DNA from: Marivivens aquimaris
GTDB lineage: Bacteria; Pseudomonadota; Alphaproteobacteria; Rhodobacterales; Rhodobacteraceae
Length of the DNA: 64,000 nt
NCBI RefSeq assembly: GCF_015220045.1
Contig: NZ_JADBGB010000001.1
Coordinates: 1,703,001 to 1,767,000 of the forward strand
Direction of reading: 5' to 3'
Below, in pieces: positions 34,747 to 44,459 of this stretch (the stretch's first letter is position 1; the number at the start of each line of letters is the position of its first letter). The notes below the pieces were generated by a model, which worked only from the letters and a program-made list of their open reading frames with translations, was not told where the DNA came from and ran no database searches. The translations under genes and the position numbers were made by a program.

Positions 34747-34773
34747 CTGCAACTTTCGTCGATGACGTGATCG

Positions 34774-35943
34774 TCAGCGTTCGTGTAGCGCCTCGGACCC
34801 GCGATAGAGCGGCTTGGTCAGATATTGCAGAATGGTTTTCTGGCCCGTCTGCAACTCTACCGTAGCCTGCAAGCCCGGACGGATCTCGATCCCGCGCTGG
34901 CGGTCGGTCATCGCATCGCGGTCAACGCTGAGCGTGACACGGTAGTGCGGGTCACCATCAATGACGCGGTCATCCTTGAAGGTATCAGCGGAGACATACA
35001 CTACCTCGCCCTTCAGACTGCCAAAGATCGTGTAATCGTAAGCCGATAGCTTGATCGTGGCCTGCTGCCCTGCCCGCACGTTGGCGATGTCACGGGGCGG
35101 AACGCGGGCTTCGATCATCAATTCGTCGTCGAGCGGAATGATCTGGAAAATCTCCTCGCCCGGCCTGATGACGCCGCCGATCGTCGTAACCCCAAGGTTG
35201 TTCACAACGCCGAGCATCGGCGCGGTAATTACTGTCCGGTCCAATTGGTCCTGAACCAGCTTGAGGTCCTGCGACAGGGTTGCGATCTCTTGCAGCACTT
35301 CGGAGTATTCGTTGGCACGCGCCAGTTCGGCGCCCGTCACGATGTCATTGTATTTGATTTCAGCGTCGGACTGCTGCTTTCGCGAGCGCGTGACCTCGAA
35401 AAGGGCGACGATATCGCGGGTATACATCTCTTCCATCGATTCCAACTCGCGGTTGGTCTCGCGAAGAACGCTTGCGGCGCTGTCCACCTTGCTCCGGTAA
35501 TCAGCCTGACGCGCGGCGAGCAACGCCTGCTCGGACGACACCACGTCGGGGTTCTGGCCAGCCAGTTCAGCAGGAACGTTGAAGGTAGAAAGGCCCGCCA
35601 TTTCGGCCTCAAGACGCAGACGGCGGATTTCAGCGGCGCCTACCTGATCGGTGAGGTCTTCGACGCGGGTCTGGAACTGGGTGCCGCGAAGACGGGCGAG
35701 CACTTGGCCGGGTTGAACCGTGTCACCTTCGCTTACCAGAAGCTCGGCAAGGATGCCGCCTTCGAGGTTCTGAACGATCTGCGGACGAGCGCCCGAAACA
35801 ACGGCACCGTCGGCACGCACGATTTCATCCACCCAAGCGAAGCGCGCCCAGACGATGAAGACCAGAACGGTCAGGCCGACGAGCCAGATGATAGCGCTGG
35901 AGGAGCGGACGCCCCTATCGAATTCTGCGTCGATCGTGGTCAT
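34774..35943 (-). CDS. Type I secretion periplasmic adaptor (HlyD family)
   Basis: The 389-aa membrane-fusion protein has one N-terminal helix (about 17-37), the barrel-sandwich lipoyl segment (IVQNLEGGILAELLVSEGDTV), a long coiled coil (about 100-230) and the C-terminal beta-barrel closing segment LKGEVVYVSADTF. It bridges the ABC exporter and the TolC-like channel. The start overlaps the ABC exporter's stop by 4 bp, and the gene ends the operon at a terminator. Confidence 0.92.
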   Translation of the reverse strand: MTTIDAEFDRGVRSSSAIIWLVGLTVLVFIVWARFAWVDEIVRADGAVVSGARPQIVQNLEGGILAELLVSEGDTVQPGQVLARLRGTQFQTRVEDLTDQVGAAEIRRLRLEAEMAGLSTFNVPAELAGQNPDVVSSEQALLAARQADYRSKVDSAASVLRETNRELESMEEMYTRDIVALFEVTRSRKQQSDAEIKYNDIVTGAELARANEYSEVLQEIATLSQDLKLVQDQLDRTVITAPMLGVVNNLGVTTIGGVIRPGEEIFQIIPLDDELMIEARVPPRDIANVRAGQQATIKLSAYDYTIFGSLKGEVVYVSADTFKDDRVIDGDPHYRVTLSVDRDAMTDRQRGIEIRPGLQATVELQTGQKTILQYLTKPLYRGSEALHER

Positions 35944-38201
35944 TGGGCCTGTCCTCCCTTGGCCTTGCTCAGATGCGCGAGAACCTCGTCACGGTTGCCA
36001 TCGACCGCGAGCTGACCTTTTTGCAGGACAACGGTGCGGTGGGCGAGTTGGAGGATCGGCATACGGTGCGTCGCGATGACGGCCGTACGGTCTTCAAGCC
36101 ATGTATCAAGACGCGCCACCAGCGTGCGTTCGAGCGTCTGGTCCATCGCAGCGGTCGGCTCGTCCAGCAGAACGATCTGCGGGTCTTGCAACCAGATGCG
36201 CGCCCACCCGATGGACTGGCGCTGACCGACCGAAAGCCCCTGCCCGCCGTCCGCGATGACCATGTCGAGGCCCTTTGGATGGCTGCGGACGAATTCGCCA
36301 AGACCGGAGAAATCGAGCGCTTCGAGCAAACGATCCTCATCACGCTCCAGCATAGTCATGTTGAGGTTGTCGCGGAGCGTACCTGCGAATAGGCGCACGT
36401 CCTGCCCCAGATAGCCGATGTTGCGACGCAGGTCGCGCGGCATCACTTGGGACATATCCACGCCGTCGATCATCACGCGGCCGCCGGTCGGCGCAAGCAG
36501 GCCGGACAGCAGCTTTAGCAGCGTCGATTTGCCGGAACCGTTGGCACCCAGGATTGCAACCCTTTGCCCTGCTGGGATCTTGAAGCCAGTCATACGGACC
36601 GCGTTCAGACCTTCGTCGTCGTACTGATAAACGAGGTCATGCAGCTCGAACTCGCCCTTCAGCGTCTCGCGGCGCAGGTAGCTTCGGGTCTCTTCGGTGT
36701 CCTGCTCCGCCTCGGCAACCGCATCCAGCGCGTCAAGAGCGCTTTTGACGTTCGCCCAACGGGACAGCGTGCCGGCAAGCTGCGTGAGCGGGCCGAGCGT
36801 GCGGCCCGTCAGGATGCCGACCGCGATGATGGTGCCGACGGTATATTCGCCCGCAAACACGAGGAACGCGCCAAAGACGACAGCGGAGATGTAGGTCGCC
36901 TGCTGGACGCCTTGGCTCCAGAACGTAAGTGCGGCACCGAGTTTGCGCTGTTCGCTGCTGGCCAGCGAGCTGAGCGCGGACAGTTCGGCCCACTGGCGGC
37001 GGAAACGGTCTTCGCCGCGGGTCGCCTTGATGCTGTCGGTGTCGTAGACGATTTCCTGAAGCAGACGACTGGAGCGGATGCTCGCGCCTTGGGTCTGGCG
37101 GGTCAGCTCGACCATTTTGCGCTGCATCAGCAGGCTCGGCAGGATCATCAGAACGCCGCCAGCCACCAGCACCCAGACCACGTTGCCACCGATAGAGGCG
37201 ACGAGCGCCAGGAAGAGAAAAATGAACGGCAGGTCCGTCAGCGAGCCGATGGTCGACGCGGTGAAAAACTCGCGGATCGCGCTGAAATCCCGCACGGCAG
37301 AGAACGTCTGCGCAGGGCTCATGCCGATGCCCGCTCTCATGCCGAGCACCTTGTCGGCCAGCAGGCGCATGACCTTGAGCTCGATCTGACGACCGGCGCT
37401 ATCCACAAGGCGCGCGCGGGCAATGCGCAGGAACGCTTCGAGCAGGATGGCGAAACCCGCACCCATCGCGAGCACCCAAAGGGTCGCGGTGGACTGGTTC
37501 GGAATAACGCGGTCGTAGACCTGAAGGCTGAACAGCGCGACGGTCACAGCGAGGAGGTTCGCGACGAACGAGCCGAGCGCGACTTCGAAAATATTGCGGC
37601 GGAAGCGGGTCAGTTGCCCCCAGAACCAGTGTGGCTTTTCGCCCTTTTCGGCGTGGCGGCGGGCCAGTTCGGTGACGGCCACGTCAGAGCGGATAATCGC
37701 GCCTGCATAGACCGACATGAATTCATCGACCGAGACTTCGGCGCGGTTGCCTTTGCAGGTGACGTCATAGACGAACAGCGTCTTGTCCTGCTGTTCGAGC
37801 ACCAGAACCACTTGCCCCGATGTCATCTCCGCCAGCGCGGGCCATGCTTCGGCGGTGAGTTTTTTGACCTTACGGACCGACGTGACCAGCCCTGCGTCGG
37901 TCAGCGCGCCTGCGATGGCCTCTGCGCTGATCGTTTCCTGACCTGCGGCGCCGATGCTTTCCAGCAGGTCCGCGCGGATCAGGGTGACGCCCAGTACGCC
38001 AGCATAGACCGACGCGATGTCGGCGCGGGCGCGGGCTTTGGCGCTGAAGCGCTCGTCGTAATCTTTATGGTGCGGCTCTTCGTGAACCTCGGGTTCGGGC
38101 GCGACCTCGGGGGCCACGTCCGGCTCGGGTACAGCAGCTTTGAGTTTTTTGCCGCCCTTCTTCTTGCTATGAACGTTGAAGGCGATAACCGGTCCACTCA
38201 T
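35940..38201 (-). CDS. Type I secretion ABC exporter (LapB/RtxB-like permease-ATPase)
   Basis: The 753-aa protein has a variable charged N-terminus (about 1-60), a C39-peptidase-like domain lacking the catalytic Cys (about 60-170), a six-helix transmembrane domain and an ATPase with Walker A GANGSGKST, signature LSVGQRQSIGWA and Walker B IVLLDEPTAAMD. The inactive peptidase-like domain is typical of exporters of large RTX or Lap-type adhesins, where it binds cargo without cleaving it. The stop and start overlap both neighbours by 4 bp. Confidence 0.93.
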   Translation of the reverse strand: MSGPVIAFNVHSKKKGGKKLKAAVPEPDVAPEVAPEPEVHEEPHHKDYDERFSAKARARADIASVYAGVLGVTLIRADLLESIGAAGQETISAEAIAGALTDAGLVTSVRKVKKLTAEAWPALAEMTSGQVVLVLEQQDKTLFVYDVTCKGNRAEVSVDEFMSVYAGAIIRSDVAVTELARRHAEKGEKPHWFWGQLTRFRRNIFEVALGSFVANLLAVTVALFSLQVYDRVIPNQSTATLWVLAMGAGFAILLEAFLRIARARLVDSAGRQIELKVMRLLADKVLGMRAGIGMSPAQTFSAVRDFSAIREFFTASTIGSLTDLPFIFLFLALVASIGGNVVWVLVAGGVLMILPSLLMQRKMVELTRQTQGASIRSSRLLQEIVYDTDSIKATRGEDRFRRQWAELSALSSLASSEQRKLGAALTFWSQGVQQATYISAVVFGAFLVFAGEYTVGTIIAVGILTGRTLGPLTQLAGTLSRWANVKSALDALDAVAEAEQDTEETRSYLRRETLKGEFELHDLVYQYDDEGLNAVRMTGFKIPAGQRVAILGANGSGKSTLLKLLSGLLAPTGGRVMIDGVDMSQVMPRDLRRNIGYLGQDVRLFAGTLRDNLNMTMLERDEDRLLEALDFSGLGEFVRSHPKGLDMVIADGGQGLSVGQRQSIGWARIWLQDPQIVLLDEPTAAMDQTLERTLVARLDTWLEDRTAVIATHRMPILQLAHRTVVLQKGQLAVDGNRDEVLAHLSKAKGGQAQ

Positions 38202-39505
38202 ATACTCTCTCCATCGACGAGCGTGCCCAGAAGGGCCGCGATCTGGATTTCGACACGAGCGATTTCGTAGACCACTTCAACAGACTGGCGTTCGGTGCGG
38301 ACCTTGGCCTCGAAGACGTTCACGACGTCCATGACCGTCCGCATTCCCGCGTGACGCTGCTCGGCAAAAGTCTCGTAGTTCCGTGCGGTCTGGACTGCCA
38401 GTTGCGCGGCTTGCGTCTGGCGGTTCTGGAGCGTGACAAGCTGGACTCGAAGCCCTGCAATGCGGCGCGCCAGTTCCTCGTTGATCCGCTGGGCACGGGC
38501 GGTCGCGGCCATTTCCTCGGCCTCGATTGCCTGCATCGCAGCGGAAGAGCCGAGGCCCAATCCGTTCGGAATGAGGACGTTCAAGCCGCCCTCGGTATCA
38601 CCATCAGAGGAAACGCCGCCGCTGGCGCTCAGTCCCGGCAGGTATCCGGCACGTTCGTAACGCGCGGAGGCGACCGCCTGATTGCCTTCGGCTTCGGCAC
38701 GCATGACCGGCAGCGGCACGGCATTGGCCGCCGGAGGAGAAAGAGCGGTCAGCCCGTGGATCCCGTCCACCGGCGTATCCGTCATGGCGTTGAGCTGCGC
38801 GAGTGCGGCAGCGGCGGCCTCCCTGTCGGCGGTCAGCTCGGCCCGCATTTCCTGTAACTTGTTGTCTACAAGCTGGAAATCGGCCGGGTTGGACGCGCCT
38901 CCCCTCAATCTTTCAGACATGACGTAGACGAAGTATTCCATCCGCTCCATGGCGCGGGCGCTGACCTCCGCTCTGGCACGTTTGGCCTCGGCGGTGAGGT
39001 AGAGGTCGAGCGCGTCGGCGACACGTTCGTTGGTATCTTCGGCTAACGTCACAGCGGCTACTTCGACTTCCGCTTGCGCGTAGTCGCGTTCGGCACGCTT
39101 GCGGCCATTGTCGAACAGAACCTGCTCGACAACCATTCCGGCGACGAGGTCGCCCAGAGACGAAAGAGACACTTGCGGACCAACCGACGGGAGCCAGTTT
39201 TTAGACTTGGCTTCCGCCCGCAATTGCGCCGCGCGCAGCTCGGCTTCAGCCGCGCGGGAGTTGGAGGCGAGAACTGCCGACGCAATGTCGGCCAGCGGCC
39301 CTTCGGGCAATACGGACCTGCGGTTCAGCAAATCTGTAATGATGCGCGATTGGGAGCCGTCGATCATCTCCGGAGACAAGGCCGCCGTCTGGGACGGCTG
39401 TCCCTCTGGCACTCCCGACTGCCCACCGAACCAGCTACAGCCTGACAGGCTGATGGCACAGGTGACGCAGACCAGAAGTGTGGCTGCTGTCTTGAATCCG
39501 GTCAC
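38198..39505 (-). CDS. TolC-family outer-membrane channel of the type I secretion system
   Basis: The 435-aa protein has a lipoprotein-type signal with lipobox LSGCS (Cys at about residue 23). It then has the two long coiled-coil repeats of TolC-like proteins (RAEAELRAAQLRAEAKSKNW; later ERQSVEVVYEIARVEIQIAALLG). It provides the outer-membrane exit duct. It is encoded between the adhesin and the ABC exporter, with a 4-bp overlap to the latter. The lipid anchor is more like LapE/NodT-type than E. coli TolC. Confidence 0.88.
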   Translation of the reverse strand: MTGFKTAATLLVCVTCAISLSGCSWFGGQSGVPEGQPSQTAALSPEMIDGSQSRIITDLLNRRSVLPEGPLADIASAVLASNSRAAEAELRAAQLRAEAKSKNWLPSVGPQVSLSSLGDLVAGMVVEQVLFDNGRKRAERDYAQAEVEVAAVTLAEDTNERVADALDLYLTAEAKRARAEVSARAMERMEYFVYVMSERLRGGASNPADFQLVDNKLQEMRAELTADREAAAAALAQLNAMTDTPVDGIHGLTALSPPAANAVPLPVMRAEAEGNQAVASARYERAGYLPGLSASGGVSSDGDTEGGLNVLIPNGLGLGSSAAMQAIEAEEMAATARAQRINEELARRIAGLRVQLVTLQNRQTQAAQLAVQTARNYETFAEQRHAGMRTVMDVVNVFEAKVRTERQSVEVVYEIARVEIQIAALLGTLVDGESI

Positions 39506-39568
39506 ATGCTCCTCCGAGTACGAAATCGCAGAGGTTGCGGGCCGACAGAACGCCGGCCCGAGACCCTA

Positions 39569-42190
39569 TCAGATGACGACGTTAATATCGTCTTGGATAA
39601 GCAGCGTACTGCTGTCGCCCAACTCGTACTCAGTGAAACTCTTCTGGTCTACGACCGCAGTTTGACCAGTGGCCACTGCGCCCGTGATACTCAAGGTATC
39701 ATCGGTATCACCGAAGATGGTAAGCGTATTGTCTTCGCCGGTGAGGCGTACGACATCCGCGCCCGTCATGGTGAGCGTCGCGTTGTCCGCGAACTGGAGG
39801 TCGATCGAGGTCAGATCGAATTGCTCCAGACCCGGATTGTCCAGATCGATGGTGTTGTTGCCGTTGACAGACTTGACGAACAGACCTGCACCGACGTTGC
39901 CCGCCGCATCTTCGGCCTGCAGCACAAGCTGCGCACCATCCGCGATAGGCGTGGTCGGGATCAGGTCGATCTCGTCATAACGAGCGTCGTACTCGTCCTC
40001 GATCTCCAGCTTCGTGACCGCACCGGTATCGTCCAGCTCGTAAATCTGAAGCGTATCGGGCTGGTTCAGAACGCCAACCGAACGCAGGTAGTTACGGTCC
40101 TGATCTGCCGAGTTCACAATCGGCGTATCCGGCGCGATGGTGTCCACGGTGATGTCTTCGGAGACAGTGCCAACGTTGCCATTTTTGTCGGTCGCGACCA
40201 CGGTGACTTCGGTGTCGTATTCGCCGGTGCGCACTTCGTCCGCATCGTATTCGACAGTCCACGTGGTGCCGTCAACAACAGCATCCTTGGTGATGCCGTC
40301 GAAGGTTACTTGAACAGTGGAGCCTTCTTCGACTTCGCCGGTGATGACGATGCCGTCGGCGCGCTCTTCGGCGTTGATGATGTTGTCGCCTTCGACCGGA
40401 TCGATGCCCAACGGATCGACGATAGTGTCGATTTCGATGGTTTCCTTCAGCTGCGCGGTATTACCGGCAGGGTCGGTCGCGTCGACAGTCAGATCAGCAG
40501 TGATGCCCTGCCCGGTCGGCAGCGTGCCAGCAGGGAAAGTCACCGACCAAGTGCCGTCGGTCGACGTGGTGGTCAGCGTTTCGCCGCCAAGGGTGACGTT
40601 GACGGTCGAGCCTACGTCCACAAGGCCCGTCACGACGATAGCGCCGCTCTGCTCATCCGCGTTGACGATGCCGTCGCCGCCGACCGGACCATTGTCGTGG
40701 GTCAGTTCGATGACAGTGTCATAATCGAGGTCGGTCGAGGTCGAAGCGGTGTTACCCGCAGCGTCTTCAGCAGTTGCATTGACTTTGACGTTGCCTTCGC
40801 CGTCGGGCAGTTCGCTCGCGGTGTAGGATACCGACCAGTTACCGTCCGCATCGGCGGTGGTGGTCTTGGTCACGTTGGTCTGGCCATCCGCGGTAGACGA
40901 CAGGGTCACTGCGTTCGACGAGGTCGGGTTCAGAACAACTGTTACGGTCGCGCCTGCTTCGGCAGTACCGGTGACGGCGGCGCCGCCCGAGGCTTCAGCG
41001 GCGTTCATCACATCGTCTGCACCGGCTTCGATAGCGTCGATGGTGATGAAAGTGCTGCTGTCCACAACGAACGAGCCGGTGATGACTTCAACGTTGTCGA
41101 AGGAATCGACAGCGGTCACGGTCACGGACTCGGTGTAGTTGCCGTAGGTCACAACGCCGTCCGGCAGGTCCAGCGACCAAGTGGTGCCGGTGACGGTCGC
41201 GTCATACTCGGTGCCATCGATGGTCACGGTCACGGTCGAGTTTGCTTCGACTTTACCCGTCAGAGTAATGCCCGCACCCACTTCGGCTTCGTTGACGAAG
41301 TCATCGCCAGTTACTGCGTCGAGCGTGACGGTCAGTTCGGTGTCGACAACGACTTTACCGGAGTCAGCATCGGTCAGAACGTCGCCGCTTTCGGCTGTGA
41401 CTTCAATCGTGGCCGCGATGACTTCGGTATACGTACCTTCAGGGATGTCGCCGCCGTCATAGGTGACAGACCAGTCGCCGTTCGCATCGACAGTGGTCGT
41501 CTTCTCGACACCATCGATAGTTACAGTGACGGTTCCGCCGACAGTGCCGGTGCCGAAGACCTCGAACCCATCGGGGTAGGACTCTTCGTTGATAACGATG
41601 TAGGGTTCGGACTTGATGCTGGCATCCAGGTCGACTTCGGCAGTTTCATCGCCTCCGCCTTTAGTGCCACCACCGCCGCCGTTCAGCAGACCGGCGCCGA
41701 GAAGTGCGAGACCGAGGCCCAGAGCCGGACCGGCTGCACCGCCGAGACCGCCGAGAAGCGGCGCATCGAGCATGTCGACGACGTCAGCGTCATAGGGGGC
41801 GATAACCTGCGGCGAACCGACGAAGAACAGATCGCTGTCGGGGTTGGTTTTCCCGAAGGGATCGCTCTCGACATAGGTCGCCCAGATGTAACCGTCGGAG
41901 CCTTCTGCGAATACGACGTCCTGAAGGATACTGCCGGAAGAAATATAGAGATCGGCGCGTTCGACGCCTGCAGGGGTGAAATACCCCTCGATCGCGATGA
42001 CGCGGCCATCAATCAGCTCGATGTTCAGCGTCTGGCCGTCGCGCGTGTACTTGCTTATCTGCGCCGAGGCCAGATTCAGCGATACATCTTCGCCAGCCGC
42101 GACAGAAATGACCGATGTCATGCCGTCTCCGGACACGACTCCACTGCGGATGCCCGAACCGTTTCGGACAACGTAATTAACACCTAACAT
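39569..42190 (-). CDS. Bap/Lap-like repeat adhesin, predicted type I secretion substrate
   Basis: This is an 873-aa acidic surface protein. Residues 1-145 resemble the BapA prefix/retention module. Residues 145-175 are a Gly/Ala/Leu-rich stretch (LLGGLGGAAGPALG...). About 190-684 form five Ig-like repeats of about 95-110 aa, four of which contain the D-x-(V/I)-N-x-(A)-(E/D) type loop (DGIVNADE, DNIINAEE). The C-terminal 190 aa end in SFTEYELGDSSTLLIQDDIN, like C-terminal signals of Bap-type T1SS cargo. RTX nonapeptides are absent and it is short for the family. GGAG seven bases before 42190 fixes the start. It is the first gene of the four-gene secretion operon. Confidence 0.82.
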   Translation of the reverse strand: MLGVNYVVRNGSGIRSGVVSGDGMTSVISVAAGEDVSLNLASAQISKYTRDGQTLNIELIDGRVIAIEGYFTPAGVERADLYISSGSILQDVVFAEGSDGYIWATYVESDPFGKTNPDSDLFFVGSPQVIAPYDADVVDMLDAPLLGGLGGAAGPALGLGLALLGAGLLNGGGGGTKGGGDETAEVDLDASIKSEPYIVINEESYPDGFEVFGTGTVGGTVTVTIDGVEKTTTVDANGDWSVTYDGGDIPEGTYTEVIAATIEVTAESGDVLTDADSGKVVVDTELTVTLDAVTGDDFVNEAEVGAGITLTGKVEANSTVTVTIDGTEYDATVTGTTWSLDLPDGVVTYGNYTESVTVTAVDSFDNVEVITGSFVVDSSTFITIDAIEAGADDVMNAAEASGGAAVTGTAEAGATVTVVLNPTSSNAVTLSSTADGQTNVTKTTTADADGNWSVSYTASELPDGEGNVKVNATAEDAAGNTASTSTDLDYDTVIELTHDNGPVGGDGIVNADEQSGAIVVTGLVDVGSTVNVTLGGETLTTTSTDGTWSVTFPAGTLPTGQGITADLTVDATDPAGNTAQLKETIEIDTIVDPLGIDPVEGDNIINAEERADGIVITGEVEEGSTVQVTFDGITKDAVVDGTTWTVEYDADEVRTGEYDTEVTVVATDKNGNVGTVSEDITVDTIAPDTPIVNSADQDRNYLRSVGVLNQPDTLQIYELDDTGAVTKLEIEDEYDARYDEIDLIPTTPIADGAQLVLQAEDAAGNVGAGLFVKSVNGNNTIDLDNPGLEQFDLTSIDLQFADNATLTMTGADVVRLTGEDNTLTIFGDTDDTLSITGAVATGQTAVVDQKSFTEYELGDSSTLLIQDDINVVI
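40139..41623 (-). repeat. Five tandem Ig-like coding repeats in the adhesin
   Basis: Each unit runs from a VxLD/xINA(A)E-type segment through a TVTVTIDG strand and a (N/T)W(S/T)V strand to a VD(T/S) end. Units differ at the DNA level, so they are old divergent repeats, not recent duplications. Boundaries are approximate. Confidence 0.75.
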
Positions 42191-42295
42191 TGTACTACTC
42201 CACCTCACAAAATTCCGGCGTTAAGCCTGTTGCCGGATTGATTTTATTCTTTGTGGATAAGTGAAATGTATCCTTTTGGCTAGTGATTATGTCCC

Positions 42296-43159
42296 TCAGG
42301 TGGCTTTTTTGCGGCGCCCGATTTTCGAGACTTCGAGTTCTTCGATTCCGGACCTGAGCCATGCAATATTGAGCGCAGCCCCAAGAAGTATCAAAAATGA
42401 CGATATATAGAGCCACATAAGCATCGCAACTACAGCACCTAGTGATCCGTAGACCTCATTGTACCGTCCGAAGTTCGCGAGGTAAAAAGAGAAGCCCCAA
42501 GAGGCCAGAAGCCAAAATACAACAGTCAAAACAGCCCCTGGAGTGAGCCAACCCACGCGAAAACGGCGTGTTGTGTTCGGACCGAATCGGTAGAGAATGC
42601 TGAGTGCTGCCAAAAGAACGAATAAAGCAACCCCCCATCTTATCAGAGCGATAGTAAAACCCCATTGTCTCGCGTAGGGGATGAAATTCAGGACAATCGG
42701 CACCACCACGACCAGCGCCAAGGCGATTAGCGCAACCGCAAGTAGGGAAACGGTCAGCATGATGGATGCCAGAATGGCCCAGAGGCCAGTGCGGGGCGGC
42801 ACACCTTGTATCGCGTTCAGCCCGCGGATGAGTGAGGCGACCCCTGCCCTCGCCGACCATGTGGCCAGCCCGACAGACACCACTGTGGTCCAGCCCAGCG
42901 CGGTATCTTCCGCAGCGAGCAGAGAGTTGATCTGTTTCTGGAAGATGTCGAAGACGTCCGACGGGATCACGCCGTGCAATAGCTGTAGCTGGTCGTTGAT
43001 GACCGATGGATCGGCAATCAGACCGAAGATCGCGATGGATGCAGCCACGGCGGGGAATATCGAAAACATCCCGTAAAACGCGATGCCAGCAGCGACCATA
43101 TCAAGGCCGCTTTCCATGTAGATTTCGACCAGCTCCTTGGCCAGTTTTTTGAGATGCAT
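42296..43159 (-). CDS. YihY/BrkB-family inner-membrane protein
   Basis: The 287-aa protein has six membrane segments and the family's features: MVAAGIAFYGMFSIFPAVAA near the N-terminus, WSARAGVASLIRGLNAIQGV, and the YGSLGAVVAMLMWLYISSF segment near the end. Once called ribonuclease BN, the family is not an RNase; suggested roles include transport or envelope functions. The second Met (43159) has AGG at better spacing than the first (43165). It is a single gene, 105 bp upstream of the adhesin operon on the same strand, with no clear terminator between. Confidence 0.85.
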   Translation of the reverse strand: MHLKKLAKELVEIYMESGLDMVAAGIAFYGMFSIFPAVAASIAIFGLIADPSVINDQLQLLHGVIPSDVFDIFQKQINSLLAAEDTALGWTTVVSVGLATWSARAGVASLIRGLNAIQGVPPRTGLWAILASIMLTVSLLAVALIALALVVVVPIVLNFIPYARQWGFTIALIRWGVALFVLLAALSILYRFGPNTTRRFRVGWLTPGAVLTVVFWLLASWGFSFYLANFGRYNEVYGSLGAVVAMLMWLYISSFLILLGAALNIAWLRSGIEELEVSKIGRRKKAT

Positions 43160-43217
43160 TCTCATACCTGTCGCTTCCAGCCTTCAAACTGGCCCAACTC
43201 CGTCAGGTATCAAGCGA

Positions 43218-44435
43218 TCAGCCTTGTGCAAACCCCGCATGGGTGTTCAGCAAGAATTGCGAGAACATCGGTGCGGACGCAGCGCCTAGCGCGCGGGCGT
43301 TACGCCCAATTGTCCCGCCTTCGAGCTTCGGAATGATGAGGCCGCGATGATCAAGGCTCGCCATGATACTGCGCGTCCGTTCGACCATCCGCTCGCGGAC
43401 GGCCTCAGGAAACGCGCCATCAAGAAGGATGGTGTCAAAATCGACCACGGCGCAGACGGTCAGACAGGCTTGCGCCAACTGGGCCGACGTACGTTCGATC
43501 CAATCGTCGAGGACGTCGGAAAAGTCGCTCCAGTCCTGTGGTTGCACCCAAAGCCGACCAGGATCGACGCCCGCACGGGCAAGATCGGCTTCTAATAGAT
43601 AAAGAGACGCCGCATCGACCAACTGACAGGCGGTGCCATCCGCGCGGCGCGCAGGAAGCGAGCCGAAAGAGCCCGCATTGCCGAGCGCTCCGTCAAATAC
43701 GGTGTCGTTCAGAACGATACCGCCGCCGACGAACGAGCCGATATAGAAGTAGCCGAAGCTGCCAAGCTCCCTGCCCCGCCCGTAGATATGCTCCGCACGG
43801 CAAGCGGCGGTCGCGTCATTGTCGACGTAGACCGGCAGATGGGTGAATTGGGCGATTTCGTCTTCGAAGTTGAGCAACTTCCAGCGCGCAATCTCGCCCT
43901 CGGGCGCGCCGATGGATTCGTGCCAGCTCCAGATTTCATACGGCTTGGCGATGCCGATACCCGCGATGCGGCCGAATTCTTCCTTGGTCAGCTCGCGCTT
44001 GATGGTCGCGATGCCGTCCTTGAGAAAATCGACGATCGCTTCGGGCATGGGATAGCGGTAGGCCGCATGGAGCTGGATACGCGGCTCACCCATAAGGTCG
44101 GCTAATACCAGATCGGCGGTACGGCGACCGATCTTGAGGCCAATAGCGAACGCACCGTCAGGGTTCACGCTCATGGGGACGGAAGGTTTCCCGACCTTAC
44201 CGCGCACCGGATCGCCACGAAGGAGCAGGCCGTCCTGCTCCAGCCGCCGCATGATCACAGAGACGGTCTGCGCAGACAGACCTGCAAGGCGTGCAACATC
44301 GCTGCCCGCCATAGCGCCCTGTCTGTGCAGCATGGAGAGAACCAGCCGTTCGTTATAGGCCCGCAGCCCCGACTGGTTCGTCCCGCGCGGGTTGGCCGCT
44401 CTGCCGCCACGCCATTCTGTGATGAGTTCTTCCAT
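43218..44435 (-). CDS. frcR: ROK-family transcriptional regulator, probable FrcR
   Basis: The 405-aa protein has an N-terminal MarR-like winged helix (about 30-80, VARLAGLSAQTVSVIMRRLE) and a C-terminal ROK sugar-kinase-like domain (VYVDNDATAACRAE, FGYFYIGSFVGGGIVLN). The zinc motif CxCGxxGCxE of active ROK kinases is replaced by GNAGSFGSLPARRADGTACQ, consistent with a pure regulator. It lies beside the fructose ABC genes and is divergent from them through rbsD/fucU, so it probably represses frcBCAK. A 17-bp palindrome in the divergent region is the likely operator. Confidence 0.8.
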   Translation of the reverse strand: MEELITEWRGGRAANPRGTNQSGLRAYNERLVLSMLHRQGAMAGSDVARLAGLSAQTVSVIMRRLEQDGLLLRGDPVRGKVGKPSVPMSVNPDGAFAIGLKIGRRTADLVLADLMGEPRIQLHAAYRYPMPEAIVDFLKDGIATIKRELTKEEFGRIAGIGIAKPYEIWSWHESIGAPEGEIARWKLLNFEDEIAQFTHLPVYVDNDATAACRAEHIYGRGRELGSFGYFYIGSFVGGGIVLNDTVFDGALGNAGSFGSLPARRADGTACQLVDAASLYLLEADLARAGVDPGRLWVQPQDWSDFSDVLDDWIERTSAQLAQACLTVCAVVDFDTILLDGAFPEAVRERMVERTRSIMASLDHRGLIIPKLEGGTIGRNARALGAASAPMFSQFLLNTHAGFAQG

Positions 44436-44459
44436 TGCCCGCCGCCACGTTCATCCGGT

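Noticed and set aside
39506..42187. An 893-codon open frame on the plus strand opposite the adhesin
   Set aside because: It is a mirror of the adhesin's biased codon use (GC-rich third positions and few TTA/CTA/TCA codons). It has no recognisable domains or ribosome binding site, while the minus strand encodes a clear repeat adhesin.
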